From positions 1-64,000 of the forward strand of contig JANJVQ010000022.1 in NCBI GenBank assembly GCA_024710005.1: a stretch of DNA of 64,000 bases, in the 5' to 3' direction. Numbering within the stretch: position 1 is the first letter of the stretch; each line of letters starts with the position of its first letter. Source of the stretch: Paludibacter sp. GTDB taxonomy: Bacteria; Bacteroidota; Bacteroidia; Bacteroidales; Paludibacteraceae. A model generated the notes under the pieces. That model did not search any database and was not told where the DNA came from. It saw nothing but the letters and a program-made list of their open reading frames with translations. The position numbers were made by a program, and so were the translations under genes. Below are positions 26,833 to 35,303 of this stretch, piece by piece.

Positions 26833-28809
26833 TCATCTCAGACTCATTCTGACAACCTTAAACTCGGTTCTCCGGTTAATCTGATTGGCAATTTCCTGTT
26901 CCTGAGGCTTTAATGTTAATATAAAGTCTTCCGTCAAAGCCTGCTCCAACGGCAGGAACGCATGTTCAGCATGTAAAGACTCATCCACTACATAGGGTTT
27001 TTCTTCTCCGTGTCCTACTGAAATCAGGCGCTCCGGCACAATACCGGCACGAATCAGATAATCCACAACCGATTGTGCCCGTTTTTGAGACAAATTCAGA
27101 TTAAATTCATTATTCCCAAAATAATCTGTATGGGCACTTATTTCGATGATGATGTTCGGATTGTCGTTCAGCATGCTGAGTAGCTCCTGAAGTCCACCTT
27201 CAGATGAAGGAGTCAGGTCCCATTTTGCAAACTCGAAGAAAATATTCGGAAGTTGCACCGGTCTGAATGCGGCAGGCAGAACCAGATCAACGGTGAAAGT
27301 CTTACTGGCTTTTACACCACGCGATGACACTGTCGCCTTTTTATTCAGAAATCCGCGGGCAGTCCCCAACATCACGCAATCCACCTCTTTATCTATTTTG
27401 ATCCGGTAAGTACCATCTTTTTTGGTCATCACCCGGGTATTTTGCCCGGTATTACTAATCAACCTGACCATCGCATCTGGGATTGGGTTCAGCTTATCAT
27501 CCAATACCTTACCCTCAACAATCACTTCAGTCACCGGCAATTCAAACGACCAGACCGCATCGAAACCCCTGATCTGACCTCTGTTGGAAGAGAAAAAACC
27601 TTTCTCTTTATTTCCTTCGAAAGCAATCCCGAAATCATCGAAATTAGAATTTACGGGAACTCCTATATTTACTACCGACCACTCCTCTTCATTTATTTTG
27701 GTTGCTTTGAAAATATCCAAACCGCCCAAACCCGGCAGACCATCAGAAGCAAAATACAAAGTACCATCGTGCCTGACATAAGGGAACATTTCATCGCCGG
27801 GTGTATTGATTTGGGGACCGAGATTTTCGATGAATTTACATTCTGAACCCGACAATGTGCCTTTCCAGATATCTTTTCCACCTTGTCCGTTAGGAGCATC
27901 CGACACAAAATAAATCGTAACCCCGTCAGGTGCGATTGCCGGATGAGCCACGGTAATTGTACTATCCTTGAAAAAGGTAACCACCTGAGGAGCCGTCCAT
28001 TCCCCTCCTGCCCGCGATGAAGAATAAATTTCAGCATTGGCATTGGTGTCATCCTTTTGCGATGCTTTGGTAAAATACATGGTTCTGCCATCCGGAGAAA
28101 AAGCGCAACTACCCAATTCAGCTGCAGCTGTAAGTTCCTCAGAAAAAACAGTTTCCGGCTTACTCCATTTACCGGCTGCATCTTTTTTTACATAATAAAT
28201 ATTGCTATTCGGCAGATTGGTTACAAAGTTATTTGCAACTCCTTTCTTTACAGGCGTTCTGTTGGACGTAAAATACAGCACATCGGCATCAGCACCCTGA
28301 AAAGCAGGACTATAGGTATGCCGGTTACGTGTATAAAATTCATTATTTCTTTTTACAACATAACCGGATGGTTCCGCCTTCCATTGCGCAATCATTTGCG
28401 CCCCTTTCAGTCCGTTCAGCGCAAGTACTCCGGCACTGTCATATTGCAAATAAGTATTATAATTTTTAATCGCCTCTCCATATTTGGCATTCCGGTGCTG
28501 AGCCTGTGCCAGACGGAGATACACAATGCTGTCTTGATATTTTGACCGGACAGCACGTGAATACATCATTTCGGCACGGGTATAATTCAACCTGCGTAAA
28601 CATTCAGCCTGATTAAAAGCAATCCGGGCTCTGATATCTGCTTCTTTATATGAAATTCGGGAATAAACCCTGGAATAAAGTTCGGCAGCCGAAGCATATT
28701 CTCCGGCTTCGAACTTTTTATCGGCAGTAGTCAAACGAGATTTAGTTCCGCAACTGATCAAAACCAGTTGTGATATCAGTATTACCCAATAAACATATTT
28801 AAATCTCAT
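26833..28809 (-). CDS. PorE-like lipoprotein: TPR, PD40 beta-propeller, CRD and OmpA-C domains
   Basis: 658 residues. Lipoprotein signal with lipobox LISC (about residue 20); TPR-like helices (about 30-140); five or so PD40/WD40-like blades (about 165-415: DVLYFTSNR, CAFSPDGRTMYFTKAS, PAIAPDGVTIYFVSD, GTLYFASDGLPGLGGLDIF); a carboxypeptidase-regulatory-like domain (about 430-510); and an OmpA C-terminal peptidoglycan-binding domain (about 525-658: SAHTDYFGNNEFNLNLSQKRA). This exact order is that of PorE, a T9SS component anchoring the system to peptidoglycan. Paralogues with the same domains exist, so orthology is likely but unproven. Confidence 0.85.
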   Translation of the reverse strand: MRFKYVYWVILISQLVLISCGTKSRLTTADKKFEAGEYASAAELYSRVYSRISYKEADIRARIAFNQAECLRRLNYTRAEMMYSRAVRSKYQDSIVYLRLAQAQHRNAKYGEAIKNYNTYLQYDSAGVLALNGLKGAQMIAQWKAEPSGYVVKRNNEFYTRNRHTYSPAFQGADADVLYFTSNRTPVKKGVANNFVTNLPNSNIYYVKKDAAGKWSKPETVFSEELTAAAELGSCAFSPDGRTMYFTKASQKDDTNANAEIYSSSRAGGEWTAPQVVTFFKDSTITVAHPAIAPDGVTIYFVSDAPNGQGGKDIWKGTLSGSECKFIENLGPQINTPGDEMFPYVRHDGTLYFASDGLPGLGGLDIFKATKINEEEWSVVNIGVPVNSNFDDFGIAFEGNKEKGFFSSNRGQIRGFDAVWSFELPVTEVIVEGKVLDDKLNPIPDAMVRLISNTGQNTRVMTKKDGTYRIKIDKEVDCVMLGTARGFLNKKATVSSRGVKASKTFTVDLVLPAAFRPVQLPNIFFEFAKWDLTPSSEGGLQELLSMLNDNPNIIIEISAHTDYFGNNEFNLNLSQKRAQSVVDYLIRAGIVPERLISVGHGEEKPYVVDESLHAEHAFLPLEQALTEDFILTLKPQEQEIANQINRRTEFKVVRMSLR

Positions 28810-28824
28810 TTTAAAATATAGAAA

Positions 28825-30072
28825 TTACACTAACTCGTGAATAACCAGTCCGGAACGCAATTTAGGTTCGAACCAGGTAGTTTTCGGAGGCATGATGTTA
28901 CCGGTATCGGCAATATCAATCAACTGTTTCATTGAAACAGGATACAACGCCAATGCCACACGCATTTCGCCACTGTCAACCCTACGTTTCAATTCATCCA
29001 AGCCCCTAATACCACCCACGAAATCAATTCTTTTATCCGTTCTCAGGTCTTTAATTCCCAAAACCTCATCCAGAATCAAATTGGAAGAAATGGTAACATC
29101 CAACACACCAATCGGATCGTTATCATTGTAGGTTCCCGGCTTAGCCGTCAGGTCATACCAGTTTCCGGACAGATATAACGAGAAATTATGTAATTTATTG
29201 GGCTTGTAAATTTCAGCACCTACTTTTCTGATTTCAAAGTTATTTGACAACGCATTCAAGAACTCATCGTCTGTCAATCCGTTTAAATCTTTCACAACTC
29301 TGTTATAATCGATGATTGTCAACTGATTATCCGGAAAGCAAACCGCCATGAAGTAGTTATATTCTTCATTTCCTGTATGGTTCGGATTCTGCTGACGTTT
29401 TTCATTGCCTACCAATGCGGCTGCGGCGCTACGGTGGTGACCATCGGCAATATACAAAGCCGGAATAGCAGCAAAAAGCTCCGTAATGCGCTGAATTGTA
29501 GTTACATTATCAATTACCCAGAAATGGTGACCAAACCCATCACCGGGAGCTACAAAGTCATATACAGGTTGTTTTTTAATTGTTTCCTTCACAATTTCAT
29601 CCAGTTCCTGCTGATGTGGATATGCGAAAAACACCGGCTCGATATTCGCATTGTTCACCCGCACGTGTTTCATACGGTCTTCTTCTTTGTCCTTTCTGGT
29701 CAGTTCGTGTTTTTTGATGCGACCTTCCATGTAATCATCCACGTTAGCGCAAACAACAAGACCATATTGCGTTTTACCGTTCATGGTTTGAGCATAGACA
29801 TAGTACTTTTCCGTTTCGTCCTGCACCAACCAGCCTTCTTGTTTGAATTTATTGAAATTCTCTACTGCTTTCGCATAAACTTTCTCATCGTGTTCATCCG
29901 TTCCCGGTTCAAAATCGATTTCTGGTTTGATGATGTGGTAAAGCGACATCGGGTTTCCGGCAGCTTCAGCACGGGCTTCTTCTGAGTTCAGCACATCATA
30001 GGGACGTGAAGCTACTTTTTCCACGAGGTTCTGGGGAGGGCGAATACCCTTAAACGGTTTAATTACAGCCAT
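28825..30072 (-). CDS. DUF1015 family protein
   Basis: 415 residues from ATG at 30072 (MAVIKPFKGIRPP, the usual start of the family); an upstream in-frame start at 30108 is unlikely. Motifs: ASRPYDVLNSEEAR, NPMSLYHIIKPE, IADGHHRSAAA, NYFMAVCFPDNQL. DUF1015 genes often lie beside serine-synthesis genes in anaerobes; here the neighbours are the S6-S18-L9 operon and the PorE-like gene. Function unknown. Confidence 0.93.
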   Translation of the reverse strand: MAVIKPFKGIRPPQNLVEKVASRPYDVLNSEEARAEAAGNPMSLYHIIKPEIDFEPGTDEHDEKVYAKAVENFNKFKQEGWLVQDETEKYYVYAQTMNGKTQYGLVVCANVDDYMEGRIKKHELTRKDKEEDRMKHVRVNNANIEPVFFAYPHQQELDEIVKETIKKQPVYDFVAPGDGFGHHFWVIDNVTTIQRITELFAAIPALYIADGHHRSAAAALVGNEKRQQNPNHTGNEEYNYFMAVCFPDNQLTIIDYNRVVKDLNGLTDDEFLNALSNNFEIRKVGAEIYKPNKLHNFSLYLSGNWYDLTAKPGTYNDNDPIGVLDVTISSNLILDEVLGIKDLRTDKRIDFVGGIRGLDELKRRVDSGEMRVALALYPVSMKQLIDIADTGNIMPPKTTWFEPKLRSGLVIHELV

Positions 30073-30112
30073 ATAAATTAGTTTTTTAGCATTGATTGAA
30101 TCAGGCACAAAT

Positions 30113-30160
30113 TTAATTAAAAAAACCGATACCCACCAAAAAAATCTGGGGCATCGGTTT
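30113..30160 (-). terminator. intrinsic terminator of the rpsF-rpsR-rplI operon
   Basis: Minus strand AAACCGATGCCC and GGGTATCGGTTT form an 11-12 bp stem, followed by eight T. It separates the ribosomal operon from DUF1015. Confidence 0.85.
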
Positions 30161-30209
30161 TCTGTCGATTTTGAATTGACCGAAATATGTTGTATTGTAT
30201 AACTACTTG

Positions 30210-30653
30210 TTATTCAGCAACTACATCAAAAGCAACCTCAATTGTAACTTCTTTGTGAAGTTTGAGAGTAGCTTTGTAAGAACCGATTTCTTTCACAGGT
30301 TCTTTCAACACAATTACCTTACGATCAACTGTAAATCCGGCTTTTTCAAATGCATCAGCAATCTGAATCGGGCCAACAGCTCCGAAAATTTTACCGGTTG
30401 AGCTTGTTTTAGCTCCAACAGTCAGGGTAATATCTTTTACCTTGTCAGCCAGTTCCTGCGCTTCGTTTTTGATTCTTTCGAGCTTGTGAGCACGTTGTTT
30501 CAAATCTTCAGCCAACATTTTCTTTGCTGATTCGGTAGCCAACACGGCTTTTTTCTGTGGGATCAGGTAGTTACGACCGTAACCATCTTTCACTTTCACT
30601 ATATCGCCTTTGTAACCTAAGTTGATTACATCTTCTTTCAAAATAATTTCCAT
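30210..30653 (-). CDS. rplI: ribosomal protein bL9
   Basis: 147 residues, 50S subunit. N-terminal domain MEIILKEDVINLGYKGDIVKVKDGYGRNYLIP (in part) with the conserved Gly/Asn binding 23S rRNA, central helix and C-terminal domain. Third gene of the operon, 21 bp after rpsR. Confidence 0.98.
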   Translation of the reverse strand: MEIILKEDVINLGYKGDIVKVKDGYGRNYLIPQKKAVLATESAKKMLAEDLKQRAHKLERIKNEAQELADKVKDITLTVGAKTSSTGKIFGAVGPIQIADAFEKAGFTVDRKVIVLKEPVKEIGSYKATLKLHKEVTIEVAFDVVAE

Positions 30654-30674
30654 ACAATTTCCTCCTGCTTTTGA

Positions 30675-30944
30675 TTATTTCAACATATCAGTTACATAAG
30701 GAAGTAAAGCCAAATGACGGGCTCTCTTCACAGCCTGAGCTATCTGACGCTGGAACTTCAGCGAAGTACCGGTCAAACGACGGGGTAAAATTTTACCTTG
30801 CTCATTTAAGAATTTTTTCAAAAACTCAGGATCTTTGTAGTCGATGTACTTGATACCGCTTTTTTTGAAACGGCAATACTTTTTTCTTTTCAGATCTACT
30901 GTCGGGGGGGTTAAATACCTGATATCTCCTTGATTTGCTGCCAT
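30675..30944 (-). CDS. rpsR: ribosomal protein bS18
   Basis: 89 residues. [24 protein letters not shown] (in part) and [18 protein letters not shown] C-terminus (here [11 protein letters not shown]) identify bS18. Lies 3 bp after rpsF. Partner of bS6 in the 30S platform. Confidence 0.98.
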   Translation of the reverse strand: MAANQGDIRYLTPPTVDLKRKKYCRFKKSGIKYIDYKDPEFLKKFLNEQGKILPRRLTGTSLKFQRQIAQAVKRARHLALLPYVTDMLK

Positions 30945-30947
30945 GTC

Positions 30948-31295
30948 TTAGTTCTCCTTTTCTTTAGATTTTAAACCTTTTCTTTTTTCCGCATACTCGT
31001 AAGCATACTTGTCTAAACGGAAAGTCAAGAATCTTAACACACGCTCATCACGACGATAAATGGTTTCTAATGCTGCAACGATTGTCGGTTCTGCATCGAA
31101 CTGCAACAGCGAGTAAAAACCTGTCGATTTCTTTTGGATAGGATACGCTAATTTACGCAGCCCCCAGTTCTCTTCATTTGTAATAGTCGCACCGTTTTCT
31201 GTTAAAACGGCTTTGAACTTTTCTACCGCTTCCTTCATCTGAGCATCAGACAAAACGGGAGTTAAAATGAAAACGGTTTCATAATGATTTAACAT
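30948..31295 (-). CDS. rpsF: ribosomal protein bS6
   Basis: 115 residues from ATG at 31295 ([17 protein letters not shown], the family start); the frame stays open to 31445 but that part includes the promoter and is not conserved-looking. Motifs [17 protein letters not shown] and [15 protein letters not shown]. First gene of rpsF-rpsR-rplI. A TATATTTG element (minus strand, 31352-31359), with ATTG 19 bp upstream, is the likely promoter. I did not see a clear S6:S18-binding leader motif. Confidence 0.97.
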   Translation of the reverse strand: MLNHYETVFILTPVLSDAQMKEAVEKFKAVLTENGATITNEENWGLRKLAYPIQKKSTGFYSLLQFDAEPTIVAALETIYRRDERVLRFLTFRLDKYAYEYAEKRKGLKSKEKEN

Positions 31296-31351
31296 ACTGT
31301 TTACTAACTTTTTAAAATTAATTATGTTGTTTTTCGCTTTAAAAGCGGGTG

Positions 31352-31382
31352 CAAATATAGGAATAATTATTTGATAAACAAT
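31352..31382 (-). promoter_or_regulatory. promoter of rpsF-rpsR-rplI
   Basis: Minus strand ATTG (31379-31382), 19-bp spacer, TATATTTG (31352-31359). It lies inside the longer open frame and so decides the rpsF start. Confidence 0.55.
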
Positions 31383-31449
31383 ATAATCTGAGAAAAAATA
31401 TCCTATCAATGACCAACTTACAGGCAGTTGTATGTCAAAAAACATTTTT

Positions 31450-31887
31450 TCAGAAATATTTCATCTCTACTTCAATTTTCACAGTCTGATTTTCTTCCAC
31501 TTTGAAAATAAAGTTGTTAAACGGAGGCTTTCGAATCCCCTTGTGCCGGTAACCCGAAAAACCAAATCCTTCCTGTGGTACTCCTATCAAGTTATAATTC
31601 ATTTTTCTATCGCCATCTTCATCATCCAGTACCGACAAACCATAAGTTCCGGGAGGGATGCAAATGGTCAACACGACCTTTCCCTGCTCGATGGAGGATT
31701 TGGAATAGGATTTTTCCCAACAGGGTTGTTCTTTTTTAAATCCATCTTCATTGTCGAAAATGGCAACACAAAGCTGTCCCTTGTTTGTGCGTATATTGCT
31801 TACGGTAACTTCAAGGGTTTGTGCAAAACCACCTGATAACCACACAAATAAACAAAACAAAACCAATTTACTTCTAAAACAATACAT
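31450..31887 (-). CDS. DUF2141 family secreted protein
   Basis: 145 residues with a signal peptide ([16 protein letters not shown]). Motifs [42 protein letters not shown] and [11 protein letters not shown] match DUF2141, small beta-sandwich proteins of unknown function, usually periplasmic. It follows the LolA-like gene after a 113-bp gap with a long inverted repeat. Confidence 0.88.
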   Translation of the reverse strand: MYCFRSKLVLFCLFVWLSGGFAQTLEVTVSNIRTNKGQLCVAIFDNEDGFKKEQPCWEKSYSKSSIEQGKVVLTICIPPGTYGLSVLDDEDGDRKMNYNLIGVPQEGFGFSGYRHKGIRKPPFNNFIFKVEENQTVKIEVEMKYF

Positions 31888-31908
31888 TACAATTATAAAT
31901 TATCATTC

Positions 31909-31991
31909 ACCATATAAGGCATATAAGCACAGATAAGAAATATTAATTTGTACGTAAACAAGCTTATGTGATCTTATATGACTTATATGGT
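31909..31991. repeat. long inverted repeat of CATATAAG units
   Basis: Arm ACCATATAAGGCATATAAG (31909-31927) pairs with its inverse at 31973-31991 with 18 of 19 matches. Each arm is itself two or three copies of an 8-10 bp CATATAAG-type unit. It fills the gap between the LolA-like and DUF2141 genes and could act as a transcription or mRNA-processing hairpin. Confidence 0.75.
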
Positions 31992-32000
31992 AAAATATTG

Positions 32001-32765
32001 TTATTTATCAAGCACAGCAGGCGAGAAAGTATGCTCCGGCAGCTTTGACCCTGACTGAAATTTATCTACAATCATCTCCGATTTTCTATTGTTTTGTACG
32101 TTTTGCATGGTCATCCGGTAAGCAAAGTATTTCCCGTTTGCCTGCTTTTTGTAATCCGTAATATACTGAACACGATGCAGTTTATCAGACATATCGAAGT
32201 ATTCAATCTTGTAACACAAGAATGTTTGCTGATCGATGTAACTGATGTTACTGCTGGAACCGTTTTGCTGTTTTATTGCATCCGTTTTACCTATTGCTTT
32301 GATTTTCCAACATTTCCGGCCTTCCAGCATAATTTCCCCAAGCGACTGATAATCGAAATCGGGCTGATTGGGACGGCTCATATCGGCATTGGTAAATTCG
32401 GAGCCCATGAAGTTTTTGCCTTTCTCGGTGCTGACGATTCTCCTGACTTTTCGCAGGGCGGGCATGTAAATCCACTGACTGTCATCCTGATCCTCGTAAT
32501 CATACACAAGCAAAGCGGTTCCTTTTACATCCGCAGGAGCCAAAAAGCGAATGAGCATTTTGGTGCAATCAGCAAATTTCCGGGATGCGGTGCTGATCTG
32601 GCGGTTTCTCACATTGCCTTTGGCATCGTAAATATTAATGGTGGAAATCATCTCCATATCACCCACTTCTGTGGCATTCATGGATTTATTACTGATTTCC
32701 CGTGCGTTTTGCGCGGTCATTGTGAGGGCGCAAAAGATAAAAATTGATGTTAATGTTGTTTTCAT
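32001..32765 (-). CDS. LolA-like outer-membrane lipoprotein-sorting protein
   Basis: 254 residues with a signal peptide (LTSIFIFCALTMTAQ). The stretch FLAPADVKGTALLVYDYED, WIYMPALRKVRRIVS, MGSEFTNADMSRP and VDKFQSGSKLPEHTFSP match the LolA-like family (periplasmic half-barrel carriers of lipids). It follows the MMPL transporter gene, so it may receive the exported lipid or lipoprotein; inference from context. Confidence 0.9.
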   Translation of the reverse strand: MKTTLTSIFIFCALTMTAQNAREISNKSMNATEVGDMEMISTINIYDAKGNVRNRQISTASRKFADCTKMLIRFLAPADVKGTALLVYDYEDQDDSQWIYMPALRKVRRIVSTEKGKNFMGSEFTNADMSRPNQPDFDYQSLGEIMLEGRKCWKIKAIGKTDAIKQQNGSSSNISYIDQQTFLCYKIEYFDMSDKLHRVQYITDYKKQANGKYFAYRMTMQNVQNNRKSEMIVDKFQSGSKLPEHTFSPAVLDK

Positions 32766-32781
32766 ATTTTATTAATTTTCT

Positions 32782-32858
32782 GTCTCCGGACGCCAGACTC
32801 CGGTCACCGGACTTCAGACTGGAGACTGGTGTCTGGAGACCGGTGACTGGTGACTATT
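32782..32858. repeat. heptad array G, read as the C-terminus of the MMPL transporter
   Basis: Eleven units in a 7-bp register (GTCTCCG, GACGCCA, GACTCCG, GTCACCG, GACTTCA, GACTGGA, GACTGGT, GTCTGGA, GACCGGT, GACTGGT, GACTATT). The MMPL frame reads through 55 bp of it before the stop at 32804. Confidence 0.9.
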
Positions 32859-35113
32859 AAAAACTTCGGTTTCATTATCAAACACAGCGCCGGCACAAGA
32901 GCGAGCGCACTGATTAAGCAAAGCAACAGGCTGATAATAATCAGGAAAGCAAATGATTGAATTAACGGGAATGCTGATAAAAACAATACCGAGAATCCCA
33001 GCATGACCGAGAATGCATTGATGGTTATTCCCCTGCCGATGCTGCGTATCGTATTGTCAATCGCTTCCTGCCAATCATTCGATTGCTGTAATTCCGATTT
33101 GAGTCGCCAGAACACATGAATGGTAAAATCAACTCCTAACCCGATGGAAATGGATGAAAGCAGGGCAGTCACAATATTCAACTCGATGCCAATCCAGCCC
33201 ATCAACCCGAAAGTACAGAAAACAGCGAACACGAGTGGCAGACTACCGATTAATCCGGCTGTAAAACTTCTGAAAATAAGACTTAATAACAGCAGGATAG
33301 CGACGAAAGCAAAAAGCAGCGAGTAATACTGACCGGTTTTCACCGACTGACTGATTTCCTTGTCAATCAAACTGGAACCACCGACTATGTAAGGCAATGG
33401 TTCCTCTTGCAAGATTTCCGATATTTCCAGCAGCAGAGCCTCCACCTCCTGCAAACTGGATGCGCAGTATTGTATCGTCATCAGCGTATGCGCATAATCA
33501 AAACTGATAAAGCGCTCAAAATCGGCAATATCAGCGCTCATTCCATACAACTCCAAATATTGCGAAACAGCGAAACTATCATCCGGAATTTCATTATATC
33601 CCGGCTCTCCCGGCTCATGCAGTGCCATACTTATTTTTTTAATCATCAGAGATAAAGAGGCAGTGCGACCGACCAGCGGATTTTGTTCTAAACGATGACT
33701 ATACCCGTCAATTCTTTTCAACAAAGCCGGGTCAGTTGCATCTCCTTTAAATAAGATATTAATCATTTTACTGCCCCCGAAGTGTGCATCTGCAAGCTGA
33801 ACAGCACGGTTAAAACCATGATCTTCAGGTAACACTTTGTTGGTGTCGGGCGCAATGTGAATCCTAAAAACTCCGGCAGTAATCATCACGAAGAATATTA
33901 TAAAAAAAGCCAGCATTCGTTTCGGATGACTTTTCACGAGTTCTCCCGTCTGAGTCAACATGAAATGAAAAACACCTTTATGCACATGGCTGTGCTCCGG
34001 CTTCAAGGTCGTTTTTTTAAACATCGACAAGAGTGCAGGGATGTAGGTCAGACTAAGCAAAAGCGCAAAAGCGATGGCTATAGAGGCTATAACACCCATT
34101 TGTCTGGCGGGAATCAGCAAATGCACAACCAAACCAAGTGTGCCGACAATGGTCGTAAGTCCACACAATATAACGGGCTTTTTCAGGTAAGAAATCACTT
34201 CCTGCAACAACTTATAGCTATTTCTTCGCGGATGCAGCGCCCTGACTTCCTGGTATTTTGCCACGAAATGCACACCATAATTATTGGCAATGGCAATCAT
34301 CATGATGGGAATCAACACTCCAATCAGACTGAGTTCCCAACCCAGGGCCGGAATAAGTCCCATCGACAGCACAATTGAAAAAACCACCACCGAAAATGGC
34401 AATATCATGGCTTTGAACTCACGGAAAGAAACCCACAGAAATACAAGCATCACCAGTAAACCAATCGGCAATAACACCATCAAATCGAGACCAATTTTAT
34501 CATTTGCTTCGTTTCGCAAATAAGGCAACCCGGTGATATAAACCTGTTCATCACCGGGATATTGAGCCAACACCCCGTTAATCTGTTCCATCAACACGGC
34601 ATCCTGCACCTGTCGTTCCGTGGTGAGCATTATCATCGCGTACCGGAAATCTTCCGACACCACCAAGCCGTAAGCCAACTTATTTCCCCGGATTGATTCC
34701 CGCAGTACCTCACGCGCTGCTGGTTCTTCTGGAATAATTTCTACCACAGGCGTAACCACCATCATCCCGTCATTGGACTGAATATTCTTAGTCTGAAATA
34801 AGGATAAGACCTGCTCGAAAGCACCGTTCATCATGAAAGCTTCGCTGATATCCTGTATCCTTTTCAGGGTTGTTGCTTGAAGTACATCTTCACTTTCAAA
34901 AACCAACAGCATGGTCTCATCATTGCCAAATACTTCGCTGATTCTCTTGTTATTTATTTTCGAAGTCATGGTGTCCGGCATGTACGACTCCAAATCCGGA
35001 TTAATCCTGATTTTTGAAATCGGTATGATGGCTGCCAACAGGATGATAGCAGTCAGCAACAATACCCACCAGCGATGGCGGAGGATGAAGAGGGAGGTTC
35101 GTATTTTTTTCAT
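32804..35113 (-). CDS. RND/MMPL superfamily exporter
   Basis: 769 residues from ATG at 35113 (MKKIRTSLFILRHRWW); the longer open frame to 35188 runs into a repeat element. Twelve predicted membrane helices in two halves of 1+5, with large periplasmic loops after TM1 and TM7, as in MMPL lipid exporters. Motifs: RINPDLESYMPDTM, IGVLIPIMMIAIANNYGVHF, and SSISIGLGVDFTIHVFWR in the second half. The operon is barrel - MMPL - LolA-like, which suggests transport of a lipid to the outer membrane. The last ~17 residues (TSHRSPDTSLQSEVR) are encoded by heptad array G and are unlikely to be ancestral. Confidence 0.93.
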   Translation of the reverse strand: MKKIRTSLFILRHRWWVLLLTAIILLAAIIPISKIRINPDLESYMPDTMTSKINNKRISEVFGNDETMLLVFESEDVLQATTLKRIQDISEAFMMNGAFEQVLSLFQTKNIQSNDGMMVVTPVVEIIPEEPAAREVLRESIRGNKLAYGLVVSEDFRYAMIMLTTERQVQDAVLMEQINGVLAQYPGDEQVYITGLPYLRNEANDKIGLDLMVLLPIGLLVMLVFLWVSFREFKAMILPFSVVVFSIVLSMGLIPALGWELSLIGVLIPIMMIAIANNYGVHFVAKYQEVRALHPRRNSYKLLQEVISYLKKPVILCGLTTIVGTLGLVVHLLIPARQMGVIASIAIAFALLLSLTYIPALLSMFKKTTLKPEHSHVHKGVFHFMLTQTGELVKSHPKRMLAFFIIFFVMITAGVFRIHIAPDTNKVLPEDHGFNRAVQLADAHFGGSKMINILFKGDATDPALLKRIDGYSHRLEQNPLVGRTASLSLMIKKISMALHEPGEPGYNEIPDDSFAVSQYLELYGMSADIADFERFISFDYAHTLMTIQYCASSLQEVEALLLEISEILQEEPLPYIVGGSSLIDKEISQSVKTGQYYSLLFAFVAILLLLSLIFRSFTAGLIGSLPLVFAVFCTFGLMGWIGIELNIVTALLSSISIGLGVDFTIHVFWRLKSELQQSNDWQEAIDNTIRSIGRGITINAFSVMLGFSVLFLSAFPLIQSFAFLIIISLLLCLISALALVPALCLIMKPKFLIVTSHRSPDTSLQSEVR

Positions 35114-35150
35114 GATGATTGTGTTATAAATAGCCAAGGAGAAGTTCAAG

Positions 35151-35193
35151 GAGGTTGCTACGTCGTTCACGTTGTGAACTCCTCGCAATGACG
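35151..35193. repeat. GCAATGACG-type element, copy 1 of a pair
   Basis: Reads GAGGTTGCTACGTCGTTCAC, GTTGTGAACTCCTCGCAATGACG in two halves; GTTCAC and GTGAAC form a central dyad and the ends are TTGC/GCAA-like. It lies just upstream of the MMPL gene. Confidence 0.8.
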
Positions 35194-35226
35194 TTAGGTG
35201 TAATCAGCCTAATGCAATGAGTGATG

Positions 35227-35267
35227 AAGTTGCCACGTCGTTCACGTTGTGAACTCCTCGCAATGAC
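35227..35267. repeat. GCAATGACG-type element, copy 2 of a pair
   Basis: Nearly identical to the copy at 35151 (TTGCCACG versus TTGCTACG), in the same orientation 76 bp away. Confidence 0.8.
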
Positions 35268-35268
35268 A

Positions 35269-35303
35269 GACATTTGACGTTTGACATTAGACGTTTGACA
35301 TTA
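35269..35303. repeat. heptad array H, containing the barrel-gene stop
   Basis: GACATTT, GACGTTT, GACATTA, GACGTTT, GACATTA; the last unit contains the stop codon of the barrel gene (35301-35303). Confidence 0.85.
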
